Below are positions 36,865 through 46,747 of a stretch of DNA of 64,000 nt, piece after piece. Source of the DNA: Vulcanimicrobiota bacterium (GTDB lineage: Bacteria > Pseudomonadota > Gammaproteobacteria > Xanthomonadales > Rhodanobacteraceae); assembly GCA_903970555.1 (NCBI GenBank), contig CAJCJD010000180.1, forward strand, positions 1 through 64,000. Reading direction: 5' to 3'. A program made the translations under genes and the position numbers. Position 1 is the stretch's first letter. Every line of letters begins with the position of its first letter. The notes below the pieces were generated by a model. It worked only from the letters and a program-made list of their open reading frames with translations. It did no database searches and was not told the origin of the DNA.

Positions 36865-39800
36865 TCAAGATGGATGTGCCTGCCACGAACTATGCCGCCG
36901 ACCCGGTTGCCAGCTGTAGAGATCGTGACGCCCATCCAGCGCTTCGCGCATTTCGATCGTGCTTTGGGCCCAGGTCAGCGCCCGCACCTGTTGCGGCGGC
37001 GGCAACTCGCCCCGTCGCCAAGCGGTCAGCGCTGCCGCCAGGATAGAGGCCAGTGCGCAAGGGCTATCGTCCTGGAAGTAGATTGCTCCATCCCCCGCGA
37101 CTTCTCTGAATACAGGTATGTCCCTCGCGAGCAAAGGCAGGCCCCGATGTGCCGCCTCGATCAGCGGCAGCCCGAATCCCTCGCCAAACGAGGCGGCCAG
37201 CAACAGAGCGGACCGTCGATAAACCAGCTCCAGAGCCTCGTCGCTCATTCCCTGGAACCAGTGCAGGCGTCGCCCGTATTCCACGTGCGTGGCCAGACGG
37301 CTCGCCAGCGAGTCAACCCGCCAGCCTCGCTTGCCGACCACCACCAACACAGCATCCGAACCTTTCGACCAAAGCTCCTCGAACGCGTCCAACGCCACCT
37401 CATGCCCTTTGCGCGGCTCGACCGTCCCCACCATCAACACCACCGGCTGCCCGGCAATGGCGTCGATGGAACGCTGTGTCGCCCGGTCGATGCCCGTCAC
37501 GGGAGCACTCGCCTCGATATCGGCGCCCAAATGGAAGTAGCCGATCTGCAGCGTGCCCGTTCGGCTCGGCTCGGTTGCATCAAGCCAATCGCGATACTCC
37601 GCGGCCACGGATTTCGAAATGGCGATGACCCGGTCAGAAACTTCCGCGATGGCTCGGTACCAACGTTGCAGATGCCCGGTCAACACAGGTGGAAACCAAT
37701 CCGGATGCAACGCCGGAAGAAGATCGTAAACGACGAACTGGATCGAAACGCCCCGTTCGCGCAGCGCGCGGAAATAACTGATGCGTTCAGGAATGATGTG
37801 CGCGCAAAGATCCAGGCCGAGAAACGTATCTCCTGCCGACGCCTCGACTTCGGCGTCCACGCCCGGAACACGGGCAAGATCAAGAAAATCAGCCACAAAA
37901 TGGCGCGCGTATCGATACACCCCCGCGGGATCGGCATAGACGGGCTCCACGCGCAGCTGCCCCGGCGATGAGGCGTTCAGTAGCTGAGTGAGCACGCTGC
38001 GCACGACACGCTGCACACCGCTTCTGGCATCGATCCCGGCCAAGGTGGAGACATCCACCAGCAACTGCTTTTGCGCACCGCCCAGGGGGCAGACTTCCGC
38101 CATGCCGCGCGCGGCACTTACCCACTGCGTTTCGTGCGCAGGCATGGCAGCCGTCGCTGCGGTGATTTCCCGCGCCAGCGCTGCCAAGCGCCGCCACGGG
38201 CTGGCGTGGACGAAGCTCTCTATTGCGCCGGGAAAAGTCAGCCGCTTTTCGATGTGGTGATGGGCGGCGCTCTCGAACCGTTGCCGCCGAAGGGGTTCGT
38301 GGCGTAGCGCGACCAGCGCGTCGGCAATCGATCGATCATCGCCATCCTCGCCCAGTAACCATAGCGCGTCGGCTGCAATGTCCGTGCTGGTCTCGCAGGT
38401 ACGGACGATCGCTGGAATGCCATATGCCAGGCCATCGCGGATGGCTCCTGACAAGCCATCCTCAAGCCTCACCATCACGTCGGTGGCGTCAAGAAGATCG
38501 CCGTATTGCGCCAGGGTGCGGGCAGCACGACAAACAATGTAGTTGCCCGCCTCTGCGTTCGACGCATGAGGCGAAGCAAGTGCCGCCGGCTGCGAGTGGC
38601 CGACACTAACCGCATGCTCAGCCACTACCAGCATGGTGTTGCCGCCCTCAACCAGCCCACTTAGTTTCCAGGCAGCAACCAAGCGATGCGTCGTTATCGT
38701 GGACTCATCGACATCCAGGCAAGTGAAAATGAATGCTTCCTGCGGCAATCCAAGCCGCGCGCGAGCCTGCTCCCTTCGCTGCCTGCCCGACGAAAGCCGC
38801 CACTGCAGCGGGAAGACCCGCACTCGACGTGCAAGTGCCGAACCATACCAATGCTCAACTAGATCCTTGCAATGGTGGTAGTGGGTAATCACACCTTCTG
38901 CATCGGCGAGCACCTGCCAACTGCACGGATAGGTGTCGGCCACCAGGTCGTCATTCTTACTGCGTTTGCGTTCGACCAACGCCGGATAACCATGCGACGT
39001 GTACAGTGACTGCGACCAGATTCCGGGATGCTCGCCGCTAGACTCAAGCTGGCGAAGGAGATGTCCCAAATGGAACTCTTCAAGTACGACCGTACCTGGC
39101 ACTTCCTTCAATAAGGCAAGCACCTTCGCGTGGGGTGGCGAATCGTAAAAATGATAGATAACGCGATCGTAAGTCGATGCGTGTGCACGAAACCATTCGA
39201 AGTCCCGCCAAGCCGACAGATGGATGCCGACAGGGCCACGCACGGTGCGATCCAGATCGCTGATCAGATCCACCTCGTAGCTTTCGGTCAGCTGTGACAA
39301 CAACTCCACGCTGTCGCTGTCTTTGCTGTTGTCATCGGACGAAAGAGCAGAAACAAGAGCCAGGCGACGACGCGGTTTCGCAACGCCAGGCAACGCTATC
39401 GTGGCCGGCCGCGACGCCACCGATGCTTCCATGGCATCCAGCGCGCGGCGTGCCATCTCGTCCCAGCAGAACAGTCGAGATTGTTGCTGGCCATGGCGCA
39501 TCAGATCGAGACGAAACCCTTCATCCGTCAGCACCCGTTGCATGGTCGAACCGAGACCCTCATAACCCCTTGGATCGAACAACGCGTCGTGTCGACCGAT
39601 GACCGTTGAAAGCAACGGTGTGTTAGCGGCAATAACCGGGGCACCGCACGCCAACGCTTCAAGCACCGGCATAACGAGCATGTCATGCCAAACCGGGTAC
39701 ACAAACAACTGGCACATGCTGTAAAGAATCGCCAACTGCTCGTCGCTCACGCTGTCGATGACGACAACGTCCTCACGCCCGAGCCCGAATTTAGCCGCGT

Positions 39801-40632
39801 ACTGACGCAGCTCAGCACGATCCTTTTCCGCGATGTTGTTGGAAACAACCAGCTGACTTGCCCTCCTGGAAGCAGTCGGCAACGTCGCATAGGCGCGAAT
39901 GAGATTTTCCAGACTCGAATAACGATCGACATCACCGGCGGACAGAATGAATGTGCGTGAGAGGCCTAGTTGTGCCAGCAACCTTTCTTTTTCTGCCCCG
40001 CCCAACTCCATGCGGCGAAACAGCGGCGCGGCGGCCATCGACATATCCACGACACGTGACGCGGGCAATTGCAGTTCTTCGACTGCCGCGCGCATTACAT
40101 TGCCGGACGTCACAAGCACCAATTCAGCTCGCCTTAGCGAGGCCATTTTTTCCGCACGCCATGTGTCGACCGCCGCACTTGCCTTGTGTCCATCGAAGTC
40201 GATGCACCAACGCAAATCGTGAAGCGTCATCGCGGCCGGAGGAGCAAGCGCACTCTCGCCGATACTTGTGACGGCATCATTATCCAGCCCTTCGAACAGA
40301 GCACTCAGGTGTACAAGATCGGGCTTCATTTCGTGCAGCATTGAAGAGCGCAGCACTTCGGCGACTCGACGCTGCCAGGTATGTGACGGCTCTCTGCCCG
40401 ACACGTGATGCGACGCTCCAAACACGCGTATCCGATCGTCAGGAAGCCAGCCGGAGAGATCCTGCCTTATCGCGTCGACGGACGGGGCGAAGGCGCCATT
40501 CAATACGACATGCACTTCGTGGCCGCCAGCGCGCTGCAGGACTGCCTTTGCCCATGCCATCGAATAACGCCCGATATCGCCGCCGCGGACCGCAGGTATC
40601 TGGCACGCCTGTAAATCCATTACCAAACGCAT
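36865..40632 (-). CDS. Giant glycosyltransferase with three GT4-like domains, first one degenerate
   Basis: A 1255-residue protein. Domain 1 (about 1-400): VMDLQACQIPAVRGGDIGRYS, then ILSAGDVDRYSSLENL near 230 and HDMLVMPVLEALACGAPV near 320, where the first Glu of the usual E-x7-E is lost, so catalysis is doubtful. Domain 2 (about 420-800): LALVSALSS start, GYPALVERKRS and a diverged donor site LEDGLSGAIRDGLAYGIPAIV. Domain 3 (about 862-1240): VDVSTLAGIDARSGVQRVV, MVGTVEPRKG near 1066 and GEGFGLPLIEAAHRG near 1150, intact. Same layout as 47731-51459. Probably cytoplasmic, building part of the repeat unit. Confidence 0.88.
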   Translation of the reverse strand: MRLVMDLQACQIPAVRGGDIGRYSMAWAKAVLQRAGGHEVHVVLNGAFAPSVDAIRQDLSGWLPDDRIRVFGASHHVSGREPSHTWQRRVAEVLRSSMLHEMKPDLVHLSALFEGLDNDAVTSIGESALAPPAAMTLHDLRWCIDFDGHKASAAVDTWRAEKMASLRRAELVLVTSGNVMRAAVEELQLPASRVVDMSMAAAPLFRRMELGGAEKERLLAQLGLSRTFILSAGDVDRYSSLENLIRAYATLPTASRRASQLVVSNNIAEKDRAELRQYAAKFGLGREDVVVIDSVSDEQLAILYSMCQLFVYPVWHDMLVMPVLEALACGAPVIAANTPLLSTVIGRHDALFDPRGYEGLGSTMQRVLTDEGFRLDLMRHGQQQSRLFCWDEMARRALDAMEASVASRPATIALPGVAKPRRRLALVSALSSDDNSKDSDSVELLSQLTESYEVDLISDLDRTVRGPVGIHLSAWRDFEWFRAHASTYDRVIYHFYDSPPHAKVLALLKEVPGTVVLEEFHLGHLLRQLESSGEHPGIWSQSLYTSHGYPALVERKRSKNDDLVADTYPCSWQVLADAEGVITHYHHCKDLVEHWYGSALARRVRVFPLQWRLSSGRQRREQARARLGLPQEAFIFTCLDVDESTITTHRLVAAWKLSGLVEGGNTMLVVAEHAVSVGHSQPAALASPHASNAEAGNYIVCRAARTLAQYGDLLDATDVMVRLEDGLSGAIRDGLAYGIPAIVRTCETSTDIAADALWLLGEDGDDRSIADALVALRHEPLRRQRFESAAHHHIEKRLTFPGAIESFVHASPWRRLAALAREITAATAAMPAHETQWVSAARGMAEVCPLGGAQKQLLVDVSTLAGIDARSGVQRVVRSVLTQLLNASSPGQLRVEPVYADPAGVYRYARHFVADFLDLARVPGVDAEVEASAGDTFLGLDLCAHIIPERISYFRALRERGVSIQFVVYDLLPALHPDWFPPVLTGHLQRWYRAIAEVSDRVIAISKSVAAEYRDWLDATEPSRTGTLQIGYFHLGADIEASAPVTGIDRATQRSIDAIAGQPVVLMVGTVEPRKGHEVALDAFEELWSKGSDAVLVVVGKRGWRVDSLASRLATHVEYGRRLHWFQGMSDEALELVYRRSALLLAASFGEGFGLPLIEAAHRGLPLLARDIPVFREVAGDGAIYFQDDSPCALASILAAALTAWRRGELPPPQQVRALTWAQSTIEMREALDGRHDLYSWQPGRRHSSWQAHPS

Positions 40633-40673
40633 GACAGTGCTCCGTCACGAAACATCGTAGTTGTACAACTCCT

Positions 40674-41048
40674 CTACAAATCCTGTTGCCGCTTCAGTAG
40701 CCGCAAGGCCTCCATCGCCGTGCGCGACAGGGCGTCGGTACTTTTCATCGAAGCCAGATGGATCGAGGTAGCCGTAGACATGACTTCGCTCAATGGCACC
40801 CCCGAGACTAAGGCAATCATTCTCCGCTTGAAATGCGGATGCAGATTCAGCAGCCGCCCCGCCACACTTCTTGCGATGGGTTGCTTCAGCACGATCCGCC
40901 CGAGCGAAACACATGTTGAGCGCAGCGTCTCCTTCGCCATGGCCGCGAACCGCGTCACGGCGAAACGCACGGAAGACTTGGTTTGATCTGCGCGACGATG
41001 GCCAACTTTTGGCGTGACGTCCTGATCGCGTTCAATTTTGGATTTCAC
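40674..41048 (-). CDS. Small protein preceding giant glycosyltransferase (family B)
   Basis: About 124 residues ending 41 bp before the giant glycosyltransferase start. Its middle reads LGRIVLKQPIARSVAGRLLN, then HPHFKRRM and SGVPL, and it ends LRLLKRQQDL. The middle resembles the C-terminal part of the small protein at 51520-51993 (RMLLRIPLVRPVAHRLVRFF) and the N-terminal part of that at 3151-3372 (AKRFLAKHPGLRRRV). The start is uncertain: GTG at 41048 is chosen, an ATG at 40940 gives 88 residues, and a GTG at 41129 would add a hydrophobic N terminus. Function unknown; the consistent pairing suggests a partner or coupling role. Confidence 0.6.
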   Translation of the reverse strand: MKSKIERDQDVTPKVGHRRADQTKSSVRFAVTRFAAMAKETLRSTCVSLGRIVLKQPIARSVAGRLLNLHPHFKRRMIALVSGVPLSEVMSTATSIHLASMKSTDALSRTAMEALRLLKRQQDL

Positions 41049-41292
41049 GACATCAAATCCCCTCGCCGATTCGGTGAAAACGATCAGTGCAGCCAAAAGA
41101 AACCGACCCGTGCCGACTAGAATGGTCACCGATCAAACCATGACACATTCAGTCCGTGAACCCTTCCACGGGCTTGCAGCAATGGAAGGGGCGTCTGATT
41201 GGCGCGCACTGTCGTTATCGGATATTTGTTTGCCCTGGCTCGCAAGCATGCCATCCGCGGTTGGCGCAGGGACCGAAGGGCCGTCAACGGCG

Positions 41293-42465
41293 CTACGTAT
41301 TGCTCAGGGCCAGCGCCAGCTCGTCGCGCAAGTCCGAGACATCTTCTACGCCCACCGACAGGCGGATCAAGCCGTCGCTGATGCCTAGCCGCTTGCGGTT
41401 GGCCGCCGGCACGGAAGCATGGGTCATGATCGCCGGATGCTCGATCAGGCTCTCGACCCCGCCCAGCGACTCTGCCAGCGCAAAGAGTTCGCAGCGCTCT
41501 AGCATGCGCCGGGCCCTCTTTAAGCCGCCCTTGATTTCGGCGCTAATGATGCCGCCGAAACAGTCCATCTGACGACGCGCCAGCTTGTGCTGCGGATGGC
41601 TCTCGAGTCCTGGATAAATAACGCGCTCTACCGCAGGATGCTTGTCCAACCAATGCGCCAGCTCGAACGCACCCTCGCAATGGGCCTTCATCCGCAAGTG
41701 CAAGGTTTTCAGTCCACGCATCGCCAGAAAAGAGTCGAACGGCCCGGCGATAGCGCCTACCGAGTTTTGCAGGAACGCCACCTGATCAGCGATTTCAGCG
41801 CTGCCGGCGACGATAATGCCTCCCACCATATCCGAGTGGCCGTTGAGGTATTTGGTAGCTGAATGCAACACCAGATCCGCGCCGTGCTCCAACGGCCGCT
41901 GTAGGATCGGCGAGCAAAAGGTATTGTCGACTACCAGAATCAGGCCATGTTTCTTGGCAAAGCGAGCAACCTTGGCCAGATCAACCAGCTTGAGCATCGG
42001 GTTGGTGGGCGTTTCGGCCCAGATCATGCGCGTGTTGGGCTTCAGTGCGGCCTTGAGCGCGTCGGCATCGTTGAGATCGATGAAGGTGAAATCGAGTCCA
42101 GCCGAGCGACGACGCACGCGCTCGAAAAGTCGGTAGCTGCCTCCGTAAAGATCATCCATGGCGATCACGTGGCTACCGCTGTCGAGCAAGTCGAGCACGG
42201 TGGCTGCAGCCGCCAGACCCGAGGCAAAGGCAAATCCTGCCGCCCCGCCTTCCAGATCTGCGACACAACGCTCATAGGCCATGCGCGTAGGATTTTGTGT
42301 GCGCGAATACTCGTAACCCTTATGCCGGCCCGGACTCTCCTGTACGTAAGTGGAGGTCGCGTAGATCGGCGTCATGATTGCGCCAGTGCTGGGATCGGGA
42401 TGCTGGCCGGCGTGAATGGCGCGCGTGCCCAGCCCGTGCGGCTGCTTCTTTTTCGTTATACGCAT
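41293..42465 (-). CDS. metB: Cystathionine gamma-synthase / gamma-lyase family enzyme (MetB-like)
   Basis: A 390-residue PLP enzyme of the Cys/Met metabolism family. It has TRAIHAGQHPDPSTGAIMTPIY at the start, YSRTQNPT near 55, FASGLAAAATVLDLL near 80, the PLP-lysine in HSATKYLNGHSD near 205 and ESLIEHPAIMTHASV near 335. It makes cystathionine from an acyl-homoserine and cysteine, or cleaves it; the sequence does not decide between these. The ATG at 42465 fits the family start, but an ATG at 42513 with GGGGG just upstream is an alternative. In Xanthomonas the LPS locus is bounded by this gene and etfA, as here. Confidence 0.94.
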   Translation of the reverse strand: MRITKKKQPHGLGTRAIHAGQHPDPSTGAIMTPIYATSTYVQESPGRHKGYEYSRTQNPTRMAYERCVADLEGGAAGFAFASGLAAAATVLDLLDSGSHVIAMDDLYGGSYRLFERVRRRSAGLDFTFIDLNDADALKAALKPNTRMIWAETPTNPMLKLVDLAKVARFAKKHGLILVVDNTFCSPILQRPLEHGADLVLHSATKYLNGHSDMVGGIIVAGSAEIADQVAFLQNSVGAIAGPFDSFLAMRGLKTLHLRMKAHCEGAFELAHWLDKHPAVERVIYPGLESHPQHKLARRQMDCFGGIISAEIKGGLKRARRMLERCELFALAESLGGVESLIEHPAIMTHASVPAANRKRLGISDGLIRLSVGVEDVSDLRDELALALSNT

Positions 42466-42666
42466 GTTAAGAGATGCCCCGGACCGGATGACGGTGTGTC
42501 TAAAACCTGTCATCTTACCCCCATCATCCGAGTGAAGAAAAATAGGCCCGCAAACCGCTGATACCGGAAGATCGGGATCAAACGGATGCAGCAGGAGCCA
42601 CAGCAGCAGCAACATCAACTCATCGGGGAGACCGCTCATAGGCGGGTCTGGGGGCAGTTAAGCAGT

Positions 42667-44124
42667 ATGAAATTTCTCCTGTACGCAAACTCAAACAAAA
42701 GCAACATCGGGGAGCAACTGGGCGCAGCCGACTACAGTTATTTTTTCTTGTTGCGCGCTTTTTCGACCGTGCTCAAAGACCTTGGGCAGGTCATCGAAGT
42801 CGCAAACATTTCTAGCGTCGATGCGTTGTACAAACGCGCCCTGGCAGAAGGGGATACATGCATTCTGCTGTCGTTCGCGCCGCCGCATAAAACGCCGCTT
42901 GGGCTTGCCTGCCCCGTGGTGCCCGTATTTGCCTGGGAGTACCCGAACATCCCGGAGCACATCGAAGAGGAATCCTGGCTCGACGATCCGCGACATGACT
43001 GGCGCGTTCCGCTGGGAATCGTGGGAAGAGCCATCTGTCTGTCCAACCACACGGCGGAGGCGGTGCGTCGCAGCCTGGGGCGCAGCTACCCTATAGCCGC
43101 CATCCCATCGCCGCTGCCAAAAGCCAGCACCGCTCTGGCCGCCGACGGCGACCCGTTGAGAGGCGGCAGCACCACACTGCGCATCAACGCTGTTCTTGTA
43201 GACAGCCACACCATGGGACTGAATGCCGACGGCCTCATTCACCCCGATGCCGAAGATGAAACGCCTTTCGGCCCTGATGATTTCGACTTGCTGCCCGAGT
43301 ACCCAACTGCAAGGGCCGGCCGCGCTGCTGCCAACGCCCCGCATCGGCAAGCAAAAACAGACTCGGTCGATACCGAATACTCGCCACCTGTTCCTTGCAG
43401 CTGGGAGCTGCCTCCCCGTTTCAACGTCCGCGTCGACCTTCGCGGCACCGTCTACACCAGCGTGCTTACGCCCTCGGCAGGACGCAAAAATTGGGAGGAT
43501 CTGGTGACCGCGTTCTGCTGGGCGTTCCGCGACAACGAAGATGCCGTGCTCCTGCTGAAGCTGACAGGCAAGGAATTGACGCATAACCATCATCAACTAT
43601 TAATGATGCTAACCAAGCTGTCGCCATTTAAATGTCGCGTCATTGCCATCTCTGGCTACCTGTCCGATCAGGACTATGCGGCGCTGGCCCAGGCGAGCAC
43701 TTACTATGTCAACACATCGCTTTGCGAGGGGCTCTGCTTGCCGCTGGTTGAATTCCTCAATCGCGCAATCCCCGCTATAGCTCCGGACAATACCGCCATG
43801 GCGGACTACATTCGTGAAGACATCGCCTTTGTCCTAAAAAGCCACCCCGGCGTACCTACCGTCTGGCCTCACGGAGATCACCAGATCAGTCGCACCTCCT
43901 ACTGTCAGCTTGATTGGGGCTCGCTCGTGAGAGCATTTGAAGAAAGCTACGAAGTGGCCAATCAACACCCTCATCGCTACAGCGACATGGCTGCACGTGC
44001 ATCACGGGCGATTCAGGAGTATTGCGGACACGACACCGTAAGGAATTCGCTGGCCGACTTTTTTCAAATCGCGCTACCCAACCAAGGCGGCAACGCCGAT
44101 ATGCCGATTTCAAAATCGGCCTAA
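42667..44124 (+). CDS. Glycosyltransferase-like protein (tandem copy 1)
   Basis: A 485-residue protein related to its downstream neighbour: MKFLLYANSNKSNIGEQLG, PVVPVFAWEYPNIP near 85, SAGRKNWEDLVTAFCWAFRDNEDAVLLLKLT near 275, and a donor-site-like NTSLCEGLCLPLVEFLNRAIPAI near 355 in which the E-x7-E pair is kept (E of CEGL and E of LVEF). These are GT4 features although overall similarity to common GT4 enzymes is low. A stretch of about 70 residues near 180-250 (rich in D, E, A, P) is missing from copy 2. The ATG at 42667 begins the conserved part; an earlier frame start overlaps the metB promoter region. Confidence 0.8.
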   Translation: MKFLLYANSNKSNIGEQLGAADYSYFFLLRAFSTVLKDLGQVIEVANISSVDALYKRALAEGDTCILLSFAPPHKTPLGLACPVVPVFAWEYPNIPEHIEEESWLDDPRHDWRVPLGIVGRAICLSNHTAEAVRRSLGRSYPIAAIPSPLPKASTALAADGDPLRGGSTTLRINAVLVDSHTMGLNADGLIHPDAEDETPFGPDDFDLLPEYPTARAGRAAANAPHRQAKTDSVDTEYSPPVPCSWELPPRFNVRVDLRGTVYTSVLTPSAGRKNWEDLVTAFCWAFRDNEDAVLLLKLTGKELTHNHHQLLMMLTKLSPFKCRVIAISGYLSDQDYAALAQASTYYVNTSLCEGLCLPLVEFLNRAIPAIAPDNTAMADYIREDIAFVLKSHPGVPTVWPHGDHQISRTSYCQLDWGSLVRAFEESYEVANQHPHRYSDMAARASRAIQEYCGHDTVRNSLADFFQIALPNQGGNADMPISKSA

Positions 44125-44143
44125 CCCACCATAGTCGCGCCCA

Positions 44144-45460
44144 ATGATTCTAATTATTCATACCAGCACGCCAGAACGCGATCTCGCGCAAAGCTTGGGG
44201 AAACCAGAATACAGCTACCGATTTGTCGTAAAGGAATTCAGGCCGCTGCTTGAACAGCTCGGAACCGTCATCGAGGTCGATGACCCCGAAAACGAAGTCG
44301 ACCCTATCTACGTCAATTGCGTCGCACGCGGCGAATCCTGCGTTTTTCTGTGTTTCCTGCCGCCCTGCAAGACTCCGATCGGCCTAGCCTGCCCGACCAT
44401 ACCGGTTTTTGCATGGGAGTTTGAGGTTCTTCCAAACGAAGCGTTTTGCGGCAAGCCAAGGAACGATTGGCGTCGGGTGCTCCAGCATCTGGGCGCAGCG
44501 CTTACCCATTCCAGTTACACAGTGACTCGAACGCGCGCCGAAATGGGCAAAAATTTCCTCGTCGAAAGCGTGCCTGCTCCGCTCTGGGACAGGCTACAAG
44601 CCGTTCGCCGTGCAGAGCGGCCTTCGCACAAACTTCACGCCAAAGGATTGGTCATCGACAGCACTTGCACCGATCTTTATGCCTACCGCAAACAAGCGCT
44701 GGTCGATGCGTTGCCGGACACATTGCCGCTGCCATCGAACGCCTACGAGTATCAGGGCGGAATCGATCTCAACGGGGTCGTCTACACCGCGATTTTCAAT
44801 CCGGGTGATGCCCGCAAGAACTGGCTGAAAATGATTAACGCTTTCTGCGAAGCCTTCCGCGACAAAGAAGACGCAACGCTGCTGATCAAACTGACTCACC
44901 ATGATCCGTCAGCCCTGATCCCAAACATGCTGGAGGTCATCTATACGATGGGCCCGGTTTCCTGTCGTGTATTGCTGGTGCATGCGTATCTGGACGATGA
45001 CGAATACAAGTCGCTTTTGCTCAACACAACCTACTCTGTCAACGTCTCCACCGGCGAGGGACAGTGTCTTCCTTTAATGGAGTACATGTCCGCTGGCGTT
45101 CCGGCCGTCGCCTGCAGGCATACGTCGATGAACGACTACGTCAATGACGCATGCGCCTTCGTGGTCGAGTCAAGCCTCGAGCCGGGTGCATGGCCGCATG
45201 ACCAGCGCCAGGCACTGCGCACCATGCGACAGCGCATTCACTATCAATCACTGGTGAACGCTTATCGCAACAGCTACCATGTCGCAAAGTACGAGCCCGA
45301 CGTGTACGCGGCGATGAGTAACGCTGCGGCGCGATCGCTCGAACGCTATTGCTCGATGCGAGTCGTGCGGCCGAGACTCGAACGATTCCTGCACAGCCTC
45401 CTGCCGAAGCAGGCCGAGCCGCTAACAGCGATCGGCATCGGGGCGTCAAGCCAATCGTGA
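44144..45460 (+). CDS. Glycosyltransferase-like protein (tandem copy 2)
   Basis: A 438-residue paralogue of the preceding gene, 19 bp downstream of it. Matching segments are LAQSLGKPEYSYRF, PTIPVFAWEFEVLP, GDARKNWLKMINAFCEAFRDKEDATLLIKLT and STGEGQCLPLMEYMSAGVPAV, with the E-x7-E pair intact. Probably a GT4-type glycosyltransferase arisen by duplication, since diverged in sequence. Its stop overlaps the GTG start of the acyltransferase (GTGA). Donor and acceptor unknown. Confidence 0.82.
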   Translation: MILIIHTSTPERDLAQSLGKPEYSYRFVVKEFRPLLEQLGTVIEVDDPENEVDPIYVNCVARGESCVFLCFLPPCKTPIGLACPTIPVFAWEFEVLPNEAFCGKPRNDWRRVLQHLGAALTHSSYTVTRTRAEMGKNFLVESVPAPLWDRLQAVRRAERPSHKLHAKGLVIDSTCTDLYAYRKQALVDALPDTLPLPSNAYEYQGGIDLNGVVYTAIFNPGDARKNWLKMINAFCEAFRDKEDATLLIKLTHHDPSALIPNMLEVIYTMGPVSCRVLLVHAYLDDDEYKSLLLNTTYSVNVSTGEGQCLPLMEYMSAGVPAVACRHTSMNDYVNDACAFVVESSLEPGAWPHDQRQALRTMRQRIHYQSLVNAYRNSYHVAKYEPDVYAAMSNAAARSLERYCSMRVVRPRLERFLHSLLPKQAEPLTAIGIGASSQS

Positions 45461-46659
45461 ATTCCAAGCAATACAACACAGACATTCAATGCCTGCGCGC
45501 GGTTGCCGTGCTATGCGTGGCCTTCCATCACATGCAAGGCAATCTATTTCACCCTGGCCTGGTGCCGCTGCAACGCTTTTTGCAACACGCCGGCTACTGG
45601 TTCGGAGTCGATCTGTTCTTCGCCATATCAGGCTACGTCATCGGGCGAAGCCTGCTACCGCAAATGATCGCGCAGCGCAGAAGCGCACGAGACCTGCTGA
45701 ACGTGGTGACGGCATTCTGGATCCGCCGCGCATGGCGCCTGCTCCCCTCGGCCTGGTTGTGGCTGGCCGTCATTCTTGGCGCCGTGATCTTTGCAAACCA
45801 AAGCGGCGCTTTTGGCAGTCTCCACGCAAACGTGATGGCATCCTTGGCCGGCTTGTTCAATGTCGCAAACTTCCGTTTCGCGGATGCCTTTTTCCGATAC
45901 GAATATGGTGCGAGCTTCATATATTGGAGCTTGTCGCTGGAGGAGCAGTTCTATCTACTCCTTCCCTTGCTTGTCCTTTGCCTGCGCCGACGAATAGACG
46001 TCTTCATGATCGCCCTTTTCGTCATTCAACTCTTTCTATATCGCACGCCGCTGTTGATGTCCCTTCGCACCGATGCCCTTGCGTTGGGGGTATTACTTTC
46101 CATGGCAGAGTCGAGCAGCGCTTACGCAAAAGCCAACCCGCGGTTTCTGCTTCGCCTTGGGCCGATGCGCTGGATAGCACCGGTGCTGCTGCTGGCGCTG
46201 CTTTCGGTACTGGCTTCCCCCGAACTGCAGGCGTGGAGATGGCGCATCAGCGCCATTGCCGTGGTGTCGGCCTTGCTGGTCTGGCTTGCTTCTTACGACA
46301 GTGGCTATTTGCTGGCGAACGGTCACCTAAAGCAGATGCTCACATGGATTGGCAGTCGGTCCTATGCCATTTACATCATCCACATACCCGTGTACTTTTT
46401 GTTGCGCGAGGCTGAATTCCGACTTGGTTTTGTCGCATCGACCATGAGTCCACTGCACGCGGTCATGCTCGCGGCCATCGCTGTCACGTTGACCCTGTGG
46501 CTCTGCGATCTCAACTATCGCCTGGTGGAGCAGCCTCTGCGCCGCCGCGGCCAATCCATCGCCGATCGATACTTAAACCGCAGGGGCACGATTGGCCAGA
46601 AGCCGGCGAGTGGTCCATCCGGCTTTATGCTTCCCGACGCGGCAAAGAGCGCATCTTGA
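45457..46659 (+). CDS. Acyltransferase-3 family membrane O-acyltransferase
   Basis: A 400-residue inner-membrane protein with about ten hydrophobic helices, of the OafA/NodX type. N-terminal marks are DIQCLRAVAVLCVAFHH (the conserved Arg and His) and WFGVDLFFAISGYVIGRSLL; the SLSEEQFYLL-type segment appears as YWSLSLEEQFYLLLPLL near 155. It likely O-acetylates a glycan. The GTG at 45457 overlapping the upstream stop is chosen since conserved sequence begins there; the frame upstream only shadows the glycosyltransferase gene. Confidence 0.88.
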   Translation: MNSKQYNTDIQCLRAVAVLCVAFHHMQGNLFHPGLVPLQRFLQHAGYWFGVDLFFAISGYVIGRSLLPQMIAQRRSARDLLNVVTAFWIRRAWRLLPSAWLWLAVILGAVIFANQSGAFGSLHANVMASLAGLFNVANFRFADAFFRYEYGASFIYWSLSLEEQFYLLLPLLVLCLRRRIDVFMIALFVIQLFLYRTPLLMSLRTDALALGVLLSMAESSSAYAKANPRFLLRLGPMRWIAPVLLLALLSVLASPELQAWRWRISAIAVVSALLVWLASYDSGYLLANGHLKQMLTWIGSRSYAIYIIHIPVYFLLREAEFRLGFVASTMSPLHAVMLAAIAVTLTLWLCDLNYRLVEQPLRRRGQSIADRYLNRRGTIGQKPASGPSGFMLPDAAKSAS

Positions 46660-46747
46660 ATACGGAAACAAAGGGGATTGGGTCCCTCTTTGTCAGCGAT
46701 AGCGATAACGCCTCCACAAACCATTACGCTCGATTTGGAGATATGTC

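Noticed and set aside
42586-42666. CAG-rich stretch that could extend the first tandem glycosyltransferase N-terminally
   Set aside because: It lies before the conserved start MKFLLYANS and the in-frame extension has low-complexity Gln; treated as untranslated.
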